This document shows, piece by piece, positions 16,494 to 27,900 of a stretch of DNA of 64,000 bases. The stretch's first letter is position 1. Each line of letters opens with the position of its first letter. The stretch comes from CAZLQF01 sp964561545 (lineage in GTDB: Bacteria > Bacteroidota > Bacteroidia > CAILMK01 > CAYYUA01). A program made the position numbers and the translations under genes. The notes beneath the pieces were generated by a model. The model was not told the origin of the DNA, ran no database searches, and was given only the letters and a program-made list of their open reading frames with translations. The stretch is from assembly GCA_964561545.1 (NCBI GenBank), contig CAZLQF010000006.1:41173-105172 (forward strand), in the 5' to 3' direction.

Positions 16494-18293
16494 TTACCCT
16501 ATCATTAACCTGGCTCTGGGATATTTGTAAGCCGTAGTGGGTACCATCGTACTTAGAGCCACGGCCAAAGTTAAAATGCCGACCCTTCCTACAAACATAG
16601 AGCTTATAATGACTACCTTACCAACCTGGGAAAGTTCTGAGGTTATACCTGTGCTTAAACCTACTGTGCAAAAGGCAGATACTTCTTCAAACACAAGCCT
16701 TAGCATTGTAAATTGAGGATCAGTAATACTTAAGATGAATACACATATTAGAATATAAGTAGCCGCAAACACAAATATTGAAAAAGCCCTGTTCAATAAC
16801 TCATTGGAAATACTGTGATAACCTATTTCCAGTTCTCTTTTACCTCGGATGGTGGAGAATACTGACATAAAGATGATAACAAAAGTAGATGTTTTAATAC
16901 CTCCACCTGTAGAGGCAGAGGAAGCTCCCACAAACATCAGGAATATAAAAATTATCAAAACGGGCGTTGATACAGCACGGATGCTTACGGTACTGAAACC
17001 AGCACTACGAGTCGTAACGGATTGAAATATAGCGGTGATGAGCTGCTCCATGCTATTTTTTCCTTCAAGCACACCATCTTGTTCCATTAAATAAAAAATC
17101 AAGGCTCCAAAAACGATTAAAGCTATAGATGAGAATAAAGCAATTTTGGTTCCCAGTTCCCACTTTTTCCATGGATACTTCATCCGATCTCTTAGCTTTC
17201 CGATACTTGTTAAGTCTTGAATAACATGAAACCCCAGACCACCTAAAAAAATCATAACGGCAAATACCAAATGCAAATAATAGGACTCTTGGTTCAATGC
17301 ATTGTTGAGGCCGTTGGTAAAAGTTGAAAACCCAGCATTACAAAAAGCCGATACGCCATGAAAAATAGAATGGAACACTTTACTTCCAAACGATTCAAAA
17401 TCTATTTGAGGTGACCACAGCCCAAACATTAAAACTGTTCCAACCAATTCAATGGTAAGGGTTACGCCAATAACCTGCCTTAATAAATTTTGGGCGGTTT
17501 GGAGGTTGTCTGTATCCATAAACTCTTGGGCTGCCCTTTGATTTTTGAGCCCAAAACCAGTTCTTAAAATCAACGTAAAAAACAATCCAAACGTAATAAT
17601 GCCTATTCCTCCGGTTTGCATGAGCGCAAGTATAACCAATTGTCCTTTTACCGTAAAATAAGTAGCTGTATCTACCACAATCAGACCTGTAACACAAGCA
17701 CTGCTTGTAGATGTAAAAAGGGCATCTAAAAAAGGCATGCTTCCTTCAATTTGGGTCATTTCAGGTAGCATTAATAAGCCAGTCCCCAGTAGAATGATAA
17801 ATAAAAAGGAGCCAATGAACAAGATAGAGGGCTTAATCGGGAGGTTGGTAATATACTGGCTAAATTTTATAAACTTAATCCCCACAAAAACTAATAAAAA
17901 AAGGAATAGGATGGCTTGGTAAACGAGTTCTAATTCAGGAACGCCCATCAACTTTAGGAGATTATTAAGGGGAGAAGCCTCATTCAGTTTTCCAATAAAG
18001 GTTTCAAGGACAACCAACAAACTTACTAGCATCTCAAACCAATTGGTCTTTATAAAATCCCATCGTTGAAGATGAAAAATGAGCCTTAAAAGAAAACTCA
18101 ATATAAAGTAAACATAGAGATACTTAGCCCAGGTAAGGATTTGTAGGTTTTCGTGTTCCGGATGTTCAAAACCGTAAAAATACAGGATAACCCCTACTGT
18201 CAATAAAGAAACAAAAAGGCTTAAATAGCGGAGCCCCTTTAAAATTACAGCTCCATTGAAGTATACAAATGTGTTTAATTGCTCCTGGATCAA
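16494..18293 (-). CDS. TrkH/KtrB-family potassium uptake channel subunit
   Basis: A 599-aa K+ translocating subunit. After an N-terminal extension of about 130 residues with several membrane helices come the pore repeats, each with a selectivity loop. The visible loops are TSTSSACVTGLIVVDTATYF, HGVSAFCNAGFSTFTNGL, QSVTTRSAGFSTVSI and EEVSAFCTVGLSTGIT. The four G-containing loops are those of the Trk/Ktr superfamily. These channels need a cytosolic TrkA/KtrA ring, which is not encoded next door. The protein is longer than plain KtrB (about 450 aa) because of the extra N-terminal helices. The start is TTG at 18291-18293. Confidence 0.92.
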   Translation of the reverse strand: MIQEQLNTFVYFNGAVILKGLRYLSLFVSLLTVGVILYFYGFEHPEHENLQILTWAKYLYVYFILSFLLRLIFHLQRWDFIKTNWFEMLVSLLVVLETFIGKLNEASPLNNLLKLMGVPELELVYQAILFLFLLVFVGIKFIKFSQYITNLPIKPSILFIGSFLFIILLGTGLLMLPEMTQIEGSMPFLDALFTSTSSACVTGLIVVDTATYFTVKGQLVILALMQTGGIGIITFGLFFTLILRTGFGLKNQRAAQEFMDTDNLQTAQNLLRQVIGVTLTIELVGTVLMFGLWSPQIDFESFGSKVFHSIFHGVSAFCNAGFSTFTNGLNNALNQESYYLHLVFAVMIFLGGLGFHVIQDLTSIGKLRDRMKYPWKKWELGTKIALFSSIALIVFGALIFYLMEQDGVLEGKNSMEQLITAIFQSVTTRSAGFSTVSIRAVSTPVLIIFIFLMFVGASSASTGGGIKTSTFVIIFMSVFSTIRGKRELEIGYHSISNELLNRAFSIFVFAATYILICVFILSITDPQFTMLRLVFEEVSAFCTVGLSTGITSELSQVGKVVIISSMFVGRVGILTLAVALSTMVPTTAYKYPRARLMIG

Positions 18294-18449
18294 GCTTTAG
18301 GATTTATTCCTTATACCCGCAAGTGCATTATACTTAGCAAATTTAGAATATTCTTTGAAACAACTGCCTTGCATTTAACGTTAAATTTGATCAAGCGTTA
18401 GTAATCATAATTTATTTAAATTAGCAAGTTAAATTACAATACATTCAAA

Positions 18450-18836
18450 ATGCCAGAAAGTAAAACCAAAGATATATCGGTCCGCGTGGAAACCAATTTT
18501 CAAGAAGAATCTTCCAATCCTGTTAAAGATCACTTTGTATTTGCTTACCGCGTAACCATTCACAATTTAGGAGAGCAAAGTGTTAAACTATTATCCAGAA
18601 AATGGGATATTATTGATTCCAACACCCAACATCGCAAAATTGAAGGTGAGGGCGTTGTTGGAAGGCAACCGGTGTTAGAACCTGGTCAGTCTCATGAATA
18701 CGTATCCGGTTGCAATTTTCAAACCGATATGGGTAAAATGAAAGGCCATTACATTATGGAAAAAGTAGCTGATGGGGAACAATTTAATGTCGACATCCCT
18801 GAATTCCACATGGTGGCTCCTTATCGCCTCAATTAG
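18450..18836 (+). CDS. apaG: ApaG domain protein
   Basis: A 128-aa ApaG with the usual fibronectin-III-like fold and length. It shows ISVRVETNFQEES, FAYRVTIHNLGEQSVKLLSRKWDIID, EGEGVVGRQPVLEPGQSHEYVSGC and the G-x-M-x-G-x-Y motif (MGKMKGHYIM). ApaG has been linked to Co2+/Mg2+ tolerance in enterobacteria, but its biochemical role is unsettled. It is a single gene with an ATG start between the divergent trkH-type gene and the convergent Nramp-type gene. Confidence 0.95.
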   Translation: MPESKTKDISVRVETNFQEESSNPVKDHFVFAYRVTIHNLGEQSVKLLSRKWDIIDSNTQHRKIEGEGVVGRQPVLEPGQSHEYVSGCNFQTDMGKMKGHYIMEKVADGEQFNVDIPEFHMVAPYRLN

Positions 18837-19054
18837 GTAGAAGTTTTAATGAAATAAAGTTAAGCCCAATTCCTCTGCCTATTGATTAGGACCCCTATTT
18901 ACTATTGATAAAAATCAACCAATTCCTAAAAAATTATTTTGAAATTAGGAAATGAGCTAAAAATGCGTGTTCAAATGGTTAACAGCGGTTCTCAAGCAAA
19001 ACTGATTTCCCTCCTTTATTTCTGCTCAATGGGGGAGCCCTGATAGCCTCCAAA

Positions 19055-20317
19055 CTAATAATTTCCGATAAAGAATAAAGCGAACCCTACCATGAAAACG
19101 ATGCCAAGGTAGCTCAATATTCGCATGCCCTTAGAAGGTTTAGCAATATTGGGTACATGTTTGCTATTGATAAGCCTAAAATTAATAATCGCTAAAATGG
19201 GAGTTGTCAAAAATGAAAGGGTTGTAGCAAGGTCAACCATAAAAGTCATGGTGTTCCTGAGCACCCCTAAAAGGGCAATAGCTCCCCCGGCTACTGTAAT
19301 AATCCATATCCAATAAGCGATGTCACTTTTGCCTTTGTGTTCAATTTTTGGATACAAAACAACGGAAGTCCGCATCAAAACCCTTGGAAATGCATCAAGG
19401 CAAGTGATGGTAGTACTAAACATGGTTGTAAATGCAGCGATCGTAATAATGTAGTAGGACCATGGTCCCAAACTTTCCCTATATAGGTTTACAAATTGCC
19501 CTGCAAAAACAGCACCTTTAGAAGAAAGGGTTTCACCACTTCCATACATAACAAAGGCCCCTAATGACAGAAAGCAAAGCGCCAGAAAAACAGTTCCCCA
19601 ATAGCCCAAATGAAAATCGAAAAGCGATTCACTGATCTTTGGATTGTGTCCTGTAGATTTTTTGCGCTCAAGGGTCCATACTGAATGCCAAACTGCAATA
19701 TCAAGGGGCGCAGGCATCCACCCCATCAGTGCAATTAAGAAAATGATCCCTTCCCGGTTCCATTGAAAAACATTGAGGAAACCAACTTCTCCGGAATAAC
19801 CCAGTCGAATGGCCGCAATTACGGCTATTACGGTTGTTACAGATAGTACAACAATGATGATTTTCATAAGCTTGTCAAGAAAAGCATACTTTCCAACAAG
19901 AAGCACCATCATACATATCACCAAAAGAATAGCGCTCCAAGCTACAGTTCCAATGCCAAGCCCAAATAAATGAGAAGCAAGTGCTGCGGTAACAATAGTA
20001 ACAGCAGCTTGAATGGAAAACATGGTACCCACGGTCACTATCACAAATAAAGCAAGCGGCCAATTTCCTAATCTTTTGTACCCCTCTATCATGCTCTCCC
20101 CAGTTGCAACAGCATACCGAGGGCCATATTCAAAAAACGGGAACTTAAATATATTGGCAAGTAGCACAAAGCCAACCAAGGCAAATCCGAATTCAGCCCC
20201 AGCCCTTGTCGATTGTACGAGATGAGAAACACCAATAGCAGCACCTGCATACAACAACCCAGGCCCAATGGTCTTTAAAATACCGCTGAGCCGAAATTCC
20301 AGTTTTGAATTACCCAT
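19055..20317 (-). CDS. Nramp-related divalent-cation transporter lacking the canonical DPGN site
   Basis: A membrane protein of 420 aa with about 11 helices, opening GPGLLYAGAAIGVSHLVQST and aligning with the Nramp/SLC11 superfamily. The helix-1 metal-site motif DPGN of Mn2+/Fe2+ carriers is replaced by GVSH, and the helix-6 MPH motif appears as MPAP (in ALMGWMPAPLDIAVWHS). Those residues coordinate the transition metal in known Nramps, so another substrate such as Mg2+ or no metal transport is possible (inference). I place the start at the ATG at 20315-20317 rather than the TTG two codons upstream. It is a single leftward gene; a hairpin for tonB lies between it and tonB. Confidence 0.85.
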   Translation of the reverse strand: MGNSKLEFRLSGILKTIGPGLLYAGAAIGVSHLVQSTRAGAEFGFALVGFVLLANIFKFPFFEYGPRYAVATGESMIEGYKRLGNWPLALFVIVTVGTMFSIQAAVTIVTAALASHLFGLGIGTVAWSAILLVICMMVLLVGKYAFLDKLMKIIIVVLSVTTVIAVIAAIRLGYSGEVGFLNVFQWNREGIIFLIALMGWMPAPLDIAVWHSVWTLERKKSTGHNPKISESLFDFHLGYWGTVFLALCFLSLGAFVMYGSGETLSSKGAVFAGQFVNLYRESLGPWSYYIITIAAFTTMFSTTITCLDAFPRVLMRTSVVLYPKIEHKGKSDIAYWIWIITVAGGAIALLGVLRNTMTFMVDLATTLSFLTTPILAIINFRLINSKHVPNIAKPSKGMRILSYLGIVFMVGFALFFIGNY

Positions 20318-20413
20318 GGTCAAATTTGCCTTACAATTTACATTTTTCGATAAATATGCAAAAAGTCCTAAATGGAAATATTTAGGTGCAACCTATCATC
20401 ATTAACTGGACCT

Positions 20414-20450
20414 AAAAAAAGCCTGCCATTAAATGATAGCAGGCTTTTAG
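20414..20450 (-). terminator. Intrinsic terminator after tonB
   Basis: The arms 20417-20426 and 20439-20448 form a 10-bp stem (AAAAGCCTGC with GCAGGCTTTT) with a partly paired loop. It lies about 30 bp after the tonB stop on the minus strand, with T-rich sequence following. Confidence 0.75.
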
Positions 20451-20480
20451 TTCTTTTATACTTAAAAAAATTGACCTTTT

Positions 20481-21146
20481 TTAATTCAAAGAAAACCGAA
20501 TCGGTAAGTTAACCCTTACTTTCACTGGTTTGCCTCTTTGTTCACCAGGTTCCCATTTAGGCATGGTTTTTATCACCCGTTTCGCTTCTTCGTTCAACCC
20601 TTTAGTTATACCTTTTAGGATTTTTATATTACTGATCGAGCCATCTTCATTTACAACAAAGTTCACAACGACCTTGCCTTCGATGCCATTTTCTTTTTCC
20701 ATTTGAGGGTACTCAATGTTGTTTGATATATAACGCATCATTTCTCCTTCCCCTCCAGGAAAGGTAGGGCTGTCTTCAACCACCATGAATATTTTATCAT
20801 CTTCCTTAGCCTCTTCCTTGCCCTCTGGTAAGTTCATCGCCGTATTTTGGTCCATATCGACTTCTTTAATATCAGGTTGGTCTTCATCAACATCTACATC
20901 ATCTTCTACAATTTCGATTTCCGGGGGTGCAGGAGGCGGTGGCTTTCGTTTCTTTTGCTGGGTAACATCCGCCACCATTTCATCCTCCTCAATTTCAAGA
21001 TCACTTGTTAACTCTTTTGTTTGTTGATCAAAAAAGCGCCATTCAAATGCCGTAATAACCAGGGCAATGGATACTGCTAAGCCAACCAAAAAATATTTTC
21101 CTATATTTTTGTCAATATTGGCTTTTTCTGTCTTTTTAGGTTGCAT
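20481..21146 (-). CDS. TonB-family energy transducer
   Basis: A 221-aa protein that would carry proton-motive energy to outer-membrane TonB-dependent receptors. A single membrane anchor lies at about residues 19-37 (FLVGLAVSIALVITAFEW). A Pro-rich then acidic periplasmic linker follows (KRKPPPPAPPEIEIVEDDVDVDED). The C-terminal TonB domain (about 125-221) has FPGGEGEMMRYISNNIEYP, GIEGKVVVNFVVNEDGSISN and WEPGEQRGKPVKVRVNLPI. This is a common Bacteroidetes TonB form. It is the last gene of the sprA-gcvH-vanZ-tonB run, with a 3-bp gap from the vanZ-like gene, and is followed by a terminator. Confidence 0.93.
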   Translation of the reverse strand: MQPKKTEKANIDKNIGKYFLVGLAVSIALVITAFEWRFFDQQTKELTSDLEIEEDEMVADVTQQKKRKPPPPAPPEIEIVEDDVDVDEDQPDIKEVDMDQNTAMNLPEGKEEAKEDDKIFMVVEDSPTFPGGEGEMMRYISNNIEYPQMEKENGIEGKVVVNFVVNEDGSISNIKILKGITKGLNEEAKRVIKTMPKWEPGEQRGKPVKVRVNLPIRFSLN

Positions 21147-21149
21147 AAG

Positions 21150-21545
21150 TCAATTTTTATTTCTTTCTGCTAATACTTTGCCATATATCAAATAAAATAC
21201 AAAAATGCCACTTAAACATCCCGTTATATCAGCTGTAATATCCTTCAACTCAATTGATCTTGAATCTATCATTGTATATTGTACAACTTCCAATAGCGCT
21301 CCATAAATTCCAGCGATTAAGAAAGCTGCTTTAATGCCATGGTTATAAAGTGAACGATTCGTTTTACGCTTTTTAAAGCCTAACGCAAGCAAGTAAGTTA
21401 AAATTGCAAAAAATGAAAAATGGGCAAGTTTATCAAAACTAAAAAACTTCCAATTTGGTGTATCCGGCATATTGCCACCAGGCATTAAGCAAAAAAGGCC
21501 AGTGATAATAGCCCAAATGATAGCAGGTAGCAAATTGTTGATCAT
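21150..21545 (-). CDS. VanZ-like membrane protein
   Basis: A 131-aa protein with four membrane helices and the VanZ-family layout: WAIITGLFCLMPGGNMP, FSFDKLAHFSFFAILTYLLAL with the conserved DKLxHF motif, then IAGIYGALLEVVQY. VanZ of enterococci gives low teicoplanin resistance, but these chromosomal homologues have no known role. It sits between gcvH (20 bp upstream) and tonB (3 bp downstream), so it is probably co-transcribed with them. This gcvH-vanZ-tonB association recurs in Bacteroidetes by my recollection. Confidence 0.88.
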   Translation of the reverse strand: MINNLLPAIIWAIITGLFCLMPGGNMPDTPNWKFFSFDKLAHFSFFAILTYLLALGFKKRKTNRSLYNHGIKAAFLIAGIYGALLEVVQYTMIDSRSIELKDITADITGCLSGIFVFYLIYGKVLAERNKN

Positions 21546-21565
21546 CCGAATTAGCCAAATGCTGA

Positions 21566-21943
21566 CTATTCAACCATTTCTTTGTATTTCTCGGCCGACA
21601 TAAGCTGTTCCAACTCTTCCTTATTGCTCATCTTGATCTTGATCATCCAGCCTGCTCCATAAGGATCTTCATTCACCTTTTCAGGTTCATCTTCTAATTT
21701 GGAATTAAACTCTACAACTTCACCAGAAACCGGCATGTAAAGATCTGAAACAGTTTTAACAGCCTCCACAGTACCAAAAACTTCAGCAGCTTCATATGTT
21801 TCTCCCTCGGCTTCCACGTCAATATAAATGACATCTCCCAACTCACTCTGTGCAAAGTCGGTAATTCCTACGTAACAATGATCATCTTCAACTTTAACCC
21901 ACTCATGCTCTTTTGTATACTTTAATTCGGAAGGAAAATCCAT
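21566..21943 (-). CDS. gcvH: Glycine cleavage system H protein
   Basis: The H protein carries lipoate between the P, T and L proteins of glycine cleavage. The 125-aa length is standard. The opening ELKYTKEHEWVKVEDDHCYVGITDFAQSELGDVIYIDV and the lipoylation segment AVKTVSDLYMPVSGEV, with the modified lysine near residue 63, are clear. The other gcv genes are not adjacent, as is usual in this phylum. It starts 54 bp after the sprA stop on the same strand. Confidence 0.97.
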   Translation of the reverse strand: MDFPSELKYTKEHEWVKVEDDHCYVGITDFAQSELGDVIYIDVEAEGETYEAAEVFGTVEAVKTVSDLYMPVSGEVVEFNSKLEDEPEKVNEDPYGAGWMIKIKMSNKEELEQLMSAEKYKEMVE

Positions 21944-21997
21944 AAACTTGGTTTTTAATTTGGGCGAAAATACACAATATGAAACAAATTTAAAATA

Positions 21998-24900
21998 CTA
22001 TCCACCCAATGTATAACGTATCCTGAAGCCAAATTCTGTTCGCTTACGTGGAAAGCTATTGGAAGTTATAGGTCGATTAATGGTACGGTTGAAGAAAATA
22101 TTAAGATTTAAATTTTTATTGATCACGTAATCGATCTTAGGCTTAATTTCTATTACATCGGTACCGCCAGTAGGTTGAGGCTCAACACGACCAACCTCTC
22201 TCACGGTGTTCTTGGTCCTCCTGATTTGAAAGTCGAAACGGAAGTTCAAATCATTTTTTAGCACAACCTGTTCACCACCAACATCAAAAGGAAGAACGAA
22301 TTCTTGAGTACGCCAGCCTATCCCTACTAAGAAGGCCCTGCTACGCATTTCAGTCAATTGGAGGTTGCGCAAGCTCATGGATAAGGTCCGCTCAAGTTTG
22401 TATTCAAACCTGGAAGACCAATTGTTAAGCCAAGTGATGTCAATACCCACCAAAGGGGACAATTGTTCGTTGATCGTTATTTGACTAACCTCATATTTCG
22501 GAACAAAGGAACCACCGGCATCCAAATCGCTAACCTGAGAATTTGGATCGTAGTCAAGGTCTGTTTGGTATTGGTTTATGGAATAGTTGGAGCGGTAGGT
22601 ATGGTTGAAATTCACACTTTTAATGTAATCCTCCAAAAATCCAAGCTCCCTGGGTCCGCTGAAATTAAGACGCCAATTAGGCGCTGGCACTTTAGGAAAC
22701 AAGTCAAGGCTAACATTATTGGGATTTTTATCCTTGTAAGCTGCTATAAAAGCAGGAATGATAACTTGTTGAGATCCTGGCGTATAACCTTTGGGGAACT
22801 CAGTTGCAGTATCAATAACCCCACTCTCTGAAAGCCTATTGGCTATAGTTTTGCGATTGTCTTCGAATTGTTCAAAAGTTGGACTGGTACCATCATCATT
22901 TTCTCCAACAAATGAAGTAGGTAGCGACATAAAAGACATACTGAAGGTTCCCGATTCTGTAGGGCTAAAGGATCGAAATTCATCCCTAACGGCATCATAC
23001 CGGAACAATTCTTCCCTTCTTTTGGTCTTTTTCCGGGAGAAATCCAGGTTGATCCTCAGGTTATTAACGGGTTCAATTAAAGCTTTGGCAGTTACGTTTT
23101 CTTGTACTGTATTGATAGATAAATTATTGAGCGTTGTATCTTGAGTGATCCAACCTTGTCTGGCAGCTTTTCTTCTAATGTCTTGTTGGCTTCCAAAAAC
23201 AAAACCCCACCCAGGTGCACGCTCCGTCATATCCATCCCAAAGTATTGGGGTTCTGGCTTATAGCCGGGCAGGCCTGTGCCCCTATTTTTACTGTAGTCA
23301 AAGCTTATATTTCTTACACTCATGAGTCCTCTGGAAACCGTTTCAGCAGCTTTAATCAATCCCTCATTCACTTCAACATCCGCCATCGTGGGTTTATCTT
23401 CTTCAGTGGCCTCGCCTTCTTCTTTGGCTTGCCGCCATTCCTTGAGCATTTCATCAAGCTTATTTTGCTTGATACGGTCCACATTGCTACCATCTTGATT
23501 GATGGTTTTGAAAAACTCAACTTTGTTGTAAAGGCCTGTTAGGTTTAACTGTCCATTAACCTGCAATTTTTGCGAATTGTTAATAGTATTTCCAAAACTA
23601 TTGGCAGCGGGAGGGGCTGTTTCCCATCGGTAGCTACCGTCATAACTGGTCGTTAATGAAACCCAATTCATCATCGGAAACTTGGAAATGGGTACCTCAT
23701 AAGTTGCATTTATTTGTTGCTGAAAACGCTCAGGCCTGCCAAAGCTGAACAGGTTTTTCCTTAAACTATCTTTTGCTTCTTCATCATTAGGACCAGGAGG
23801 CTCATCAATGATAGCATCAGCCGTAGCGTGATACCTGATCCTTAAAGAACGAAAAGGATTGTAGTTCAGATCGTAAACCCGTTTCATGGTAAAATTCTTT
23901 TCATAATTGGGGGAAATGAGGGCATCAAAATTGGTATTGTTGCGGTAGAGTACTTTCCTGATCCTACGATTAAGTTCAGTTCTAAAAGTAAAAGAACTTG
24001 GCAAATAACTAAAATTAAAATCTCGAACAGGCCTTAGTAATTTGCCCCCACCCACACCTCTAAAAGGTGAAGTGGTAGCGTTTTCAAACTTGTGATTGTA
24101 AGAAATAACTCCATTGTAGTTCTTTTCTTTATCGTATTTAAGCTCTATGTTTCGCTGATATCTTTCTGTAAAAGCATAAGTAAAAGAAAAGTTTTCGATA
24201 TCATAAATATGACGGTCGCCTCCACCTGTTCTAGCTTTCCTAACATTGGTAAAGTTCAAGCTTCTACGAAGGGTAAAGTCCTCCGTACGCTGCAGTATTG
24301 AATCCCTTGTTCCATTTGATTCTGCTTGGCTGAGTCTTTTATCAAGTAAAACATCCTCATTTAATGGATTGTACTGCGGCCTTGCTGTTTGTTCTGAGTA
24401 ATTGTAATACATGGGGATTTTAATACCAGATTTTTCCGGGAAGAACTTACCAAGGTTAAAGGATGATTTGAAATCAAGCCCCCTTTTGTCTTCGCGGCTT
24501 CGTTCCTGAAGTGATTCCTCAATACCACCAAAACCAATGGTTTTCCTGCTTCCTGACAATGTCAAATTACCAAAGTCGGCCAATTTGGTTTCCACTTTAG
24601 CATTTGCAGCCCATCCCCCACTTTCATCAAAATTGGAAACCCGTAGCTCATTGACCCATACTTCAGAACTTATTGGTTCGCCATTGTCTTGATAGGTATT
24701 ATCATCTTGCTTAGGATTTCTTACCCCGATCATAAACGTTTGAACATCACTCAAATCCGGATTCCCTCTTACACGGATAATTCCATTACTGCCTTTTGCC
24801 GGGGTAATAAAAATTTCATTGAGCGCTTGATTGGAACGGTCCCGTTGAATCTTTGCATTCACCAATTGCTCGAGTGATAGGTCAATATTGTTAAAACTCG

Positions 24901-27900
24901 GCCATATAGCCTCTGCACTTGTGGCGCCTTCATCGGTTGGCTTTAATGGAACGGCATATTCGTAATAGTTTTGGTTAAAATCAGTACCAAGCCTTAAGAA
25001 AAGCCATAAATCCCCGGTTTCCATCTGTCGATTGTCCATGCTGCCTTCAGCATGGACATACATTTCCAAATTTTTATATCTTCTAATATCATACGTTGTA
25101 TTTTTAAATGCGGCCCTGGCATCTCCATCTTCTAAATTGTTAACCCTTAATGCAAGGGATTGTTCATTTTGCTGCAATAGCTCGGACCGGTCATATCGGA
25201 CTTCTCTTTCAATACCAGGTGGCAGCACATAATTGATGGGATCACGATCTCCATTTTCCTCGATATTGACCGTAGCTATATCAAATGAAGTGGTATCAAT
25301 GGGATCCCCAACAATGACCTCACCAGGATCACTCAGATCTTCAAGGTACCTTCGCCAATCACCCCTCACTAAATTAAAATCCGCTAACCTACAAATAACA
25401 GAATCCTGAAAGCCATTCATGAATAACCGCATGAAACGAATAGACTTAAAGCCTTGAACCTGGCCAACTTTTTTATCATAGGAGCGAACCGGGATTTTAA
25501 ATTGGTACCAGGTAACCGATTCCCGATTGCCATTTTCAAGCTTCACGTTAGCAGTTCTTTTGTCTGTAATGTAATTCTGACCAACTTTTAACTGGCTGGG
25601 GGTGATGTTTACTTTGTATTGAAAGTATTCCTCAAGCTGATTTAATGTAAAATCATTGTTGATGTCCTCTACATCAGGCTCAAGACCACCTGTAGTGGGG
25701 TAATCTTCACCCCATTGTTCAGGCGTTGGTGAATTGCCATGATGACCATTGTAATCCTTATATCGTTGGATGATGTTGCGTTCTTGTTGGTCGTAATCCG
25801 ATCCTCTGTAAAAATGATAATTATCAGCAGATGGATCAGCCTGGGCCTGTTGGTAAGCTTCCGAACCTGTTCCATATTGATTGGCGAGGCGTTGTAAAAA
25901 GGCTGAATCGAAAAATGAACGTTCCCGTTCATCGGTCAGGCCATCAAGCCCTACATCTTGAAATTGTCGCGAATCCGGATCATTAGCAAAAGCAAAATTA
26001 ATGGGGGTGGTAATCGGTGCATAACCCCATGCGGTTTCCGTAACATCTTGATCCAGGTTTCCATCCTTTGGCAAACCATTTTCAAAAGATTTGACCCCGT
26101 CTTTAAGAATATCTTCAGAGACGTTACCAAGGTTAATGTACATATTACCCCCTTGTTGATTTTCATTGTAAATAAAGGGGTCAAGCATCCAGAATTCAAT
26201 GTATTCAACATTCGCGGATTGAAAATCAATTTGGTCAATTGACCGCATGATGCCACCCCATTTTTTTTCCGGGTTGGCTAATTCTCCATTTTCCTTAATC
26301 TCTTGGTAATTGTAATTGTAAGGACCTCGTTCATTAGGGAAATAAGCAATATCAAAGGTCCTCATGGTAGCGGGAACTCCACTTGGTAATTGCTTATTCG
26401 GGAAAACTTCAGTTTCAAGCACTTCCCGCATGTAGTGGTTCGACTGCATGCCTTGATCGGCCTTAATGTGGTCGGGGGTCAAGTTGTTATTTCTAAAAAA
26501 CAGGTCATCTATTCGATACCATGCCATCTTGGCCCTTTGGTAATTGCTTGAAAGATCGTTAAGGGCCGAGGCATTTGGAATCAAGCCAGGCTGCTTTTCA
26601 GGAGTACTTGCCAACTCCCATTCTTGAGGTATGCCCATTTCTATAGGGATTTCACTACCTTCAAAATCATCCAGGTATGAAACGCCTTCACTTCCAACTG
26701 CATCCGGGTGGCCGGGTATGAGATGAGCAAATTCTCCACTAACACTAATATTGGATTTTTCCTTAGTATCTATAAAAGGAATTTTATCTACCAATTGGGT
26801 AATGTAGCGTGAACCGGTTTGATAAGAACCATCTACGCCCCAGATGGTATTGGAAATGGGCTCATTACCCGTATTTACTTTACTGGTAATGGGTTTTTCC
26901 CTTAAATTCATAAAGGTACCCCCTACATTAAAATCCTCGCTGATCTTATAATCAAGCCTGGTCCCTATGAGCCGCTTTTGCTGAACAGAAAAAGGGGTAT
27001 TACTTTCAGCGGAAACCTTGATAACCTGCCCCGAATTTAGAATGCTCTCGTTAATAATGTTGACCTTGCCCAAGGTATAGTCCACCGTGTAGTCGACATT
27101 CTCCGTTAACTCGACACCTCCGGCCGTCACTTTAATAGAATTCTTAGGGATGTTGATGGCATTAATATTGATCTCCTTGCCTTGCGAGGATTGAAAATGC
27201 CCACGAATTGAATATTTGTTCTGCTCAGCATCCTGCTCTGCTATAAATTGGGTAGAATCATACAAGGAGTTATAAAGGTATTCCTGTGCCAGCTCTTTGT
27301 CTTCAAATTGTTCTTCAAGGCCATTGCCAAAGGGTTCAACAAGGGGAAAGACAATCCTTCCATTGGACTCCATAATCGTTAAACCAGGTATGTAATCAAA
27401 AGCACCATCAGGGCTTGCTTGTTGTTGCCTGTTTAACTGGTCAAGCCCCAAAACCCTTATTAGCGGCTCTCCATTTAATTCAGGCTCATTGTTTTCGGGT
27501 ATGTAATTTAAATTCCCCCCACTCTCATCATCTTCATAGACAACCTGTAAGCGGAAATCATCTTTTTGAAGTTGAACGCCTCCAATTGAATAAATGTTTT
27601 TCATCATCAAATCAAAAGTTGGAAGCTCAGGCCTTGTGGTATAACTTTTTAAAAGCTTAAGATGAAGTACATTGGGATCATCTGAATTGGGTTTTACATC
27701 TTTTGCAAACTCCCCTACCTGGTAATTCTCATTCCGAATAGTATATTCATAGGACACTGCCAGCACTTCATCTGGCTTTAATGATTTGTTTAGCGAAATG
27801 TAGCCTAATTGCGGATGCAACGTGTATTCAGAGCGGTTTAATTGCTTGGCATTGTCAATTTTAACGTAATCCTGGCCATTGGTGTAGGGAACATTAGGGT

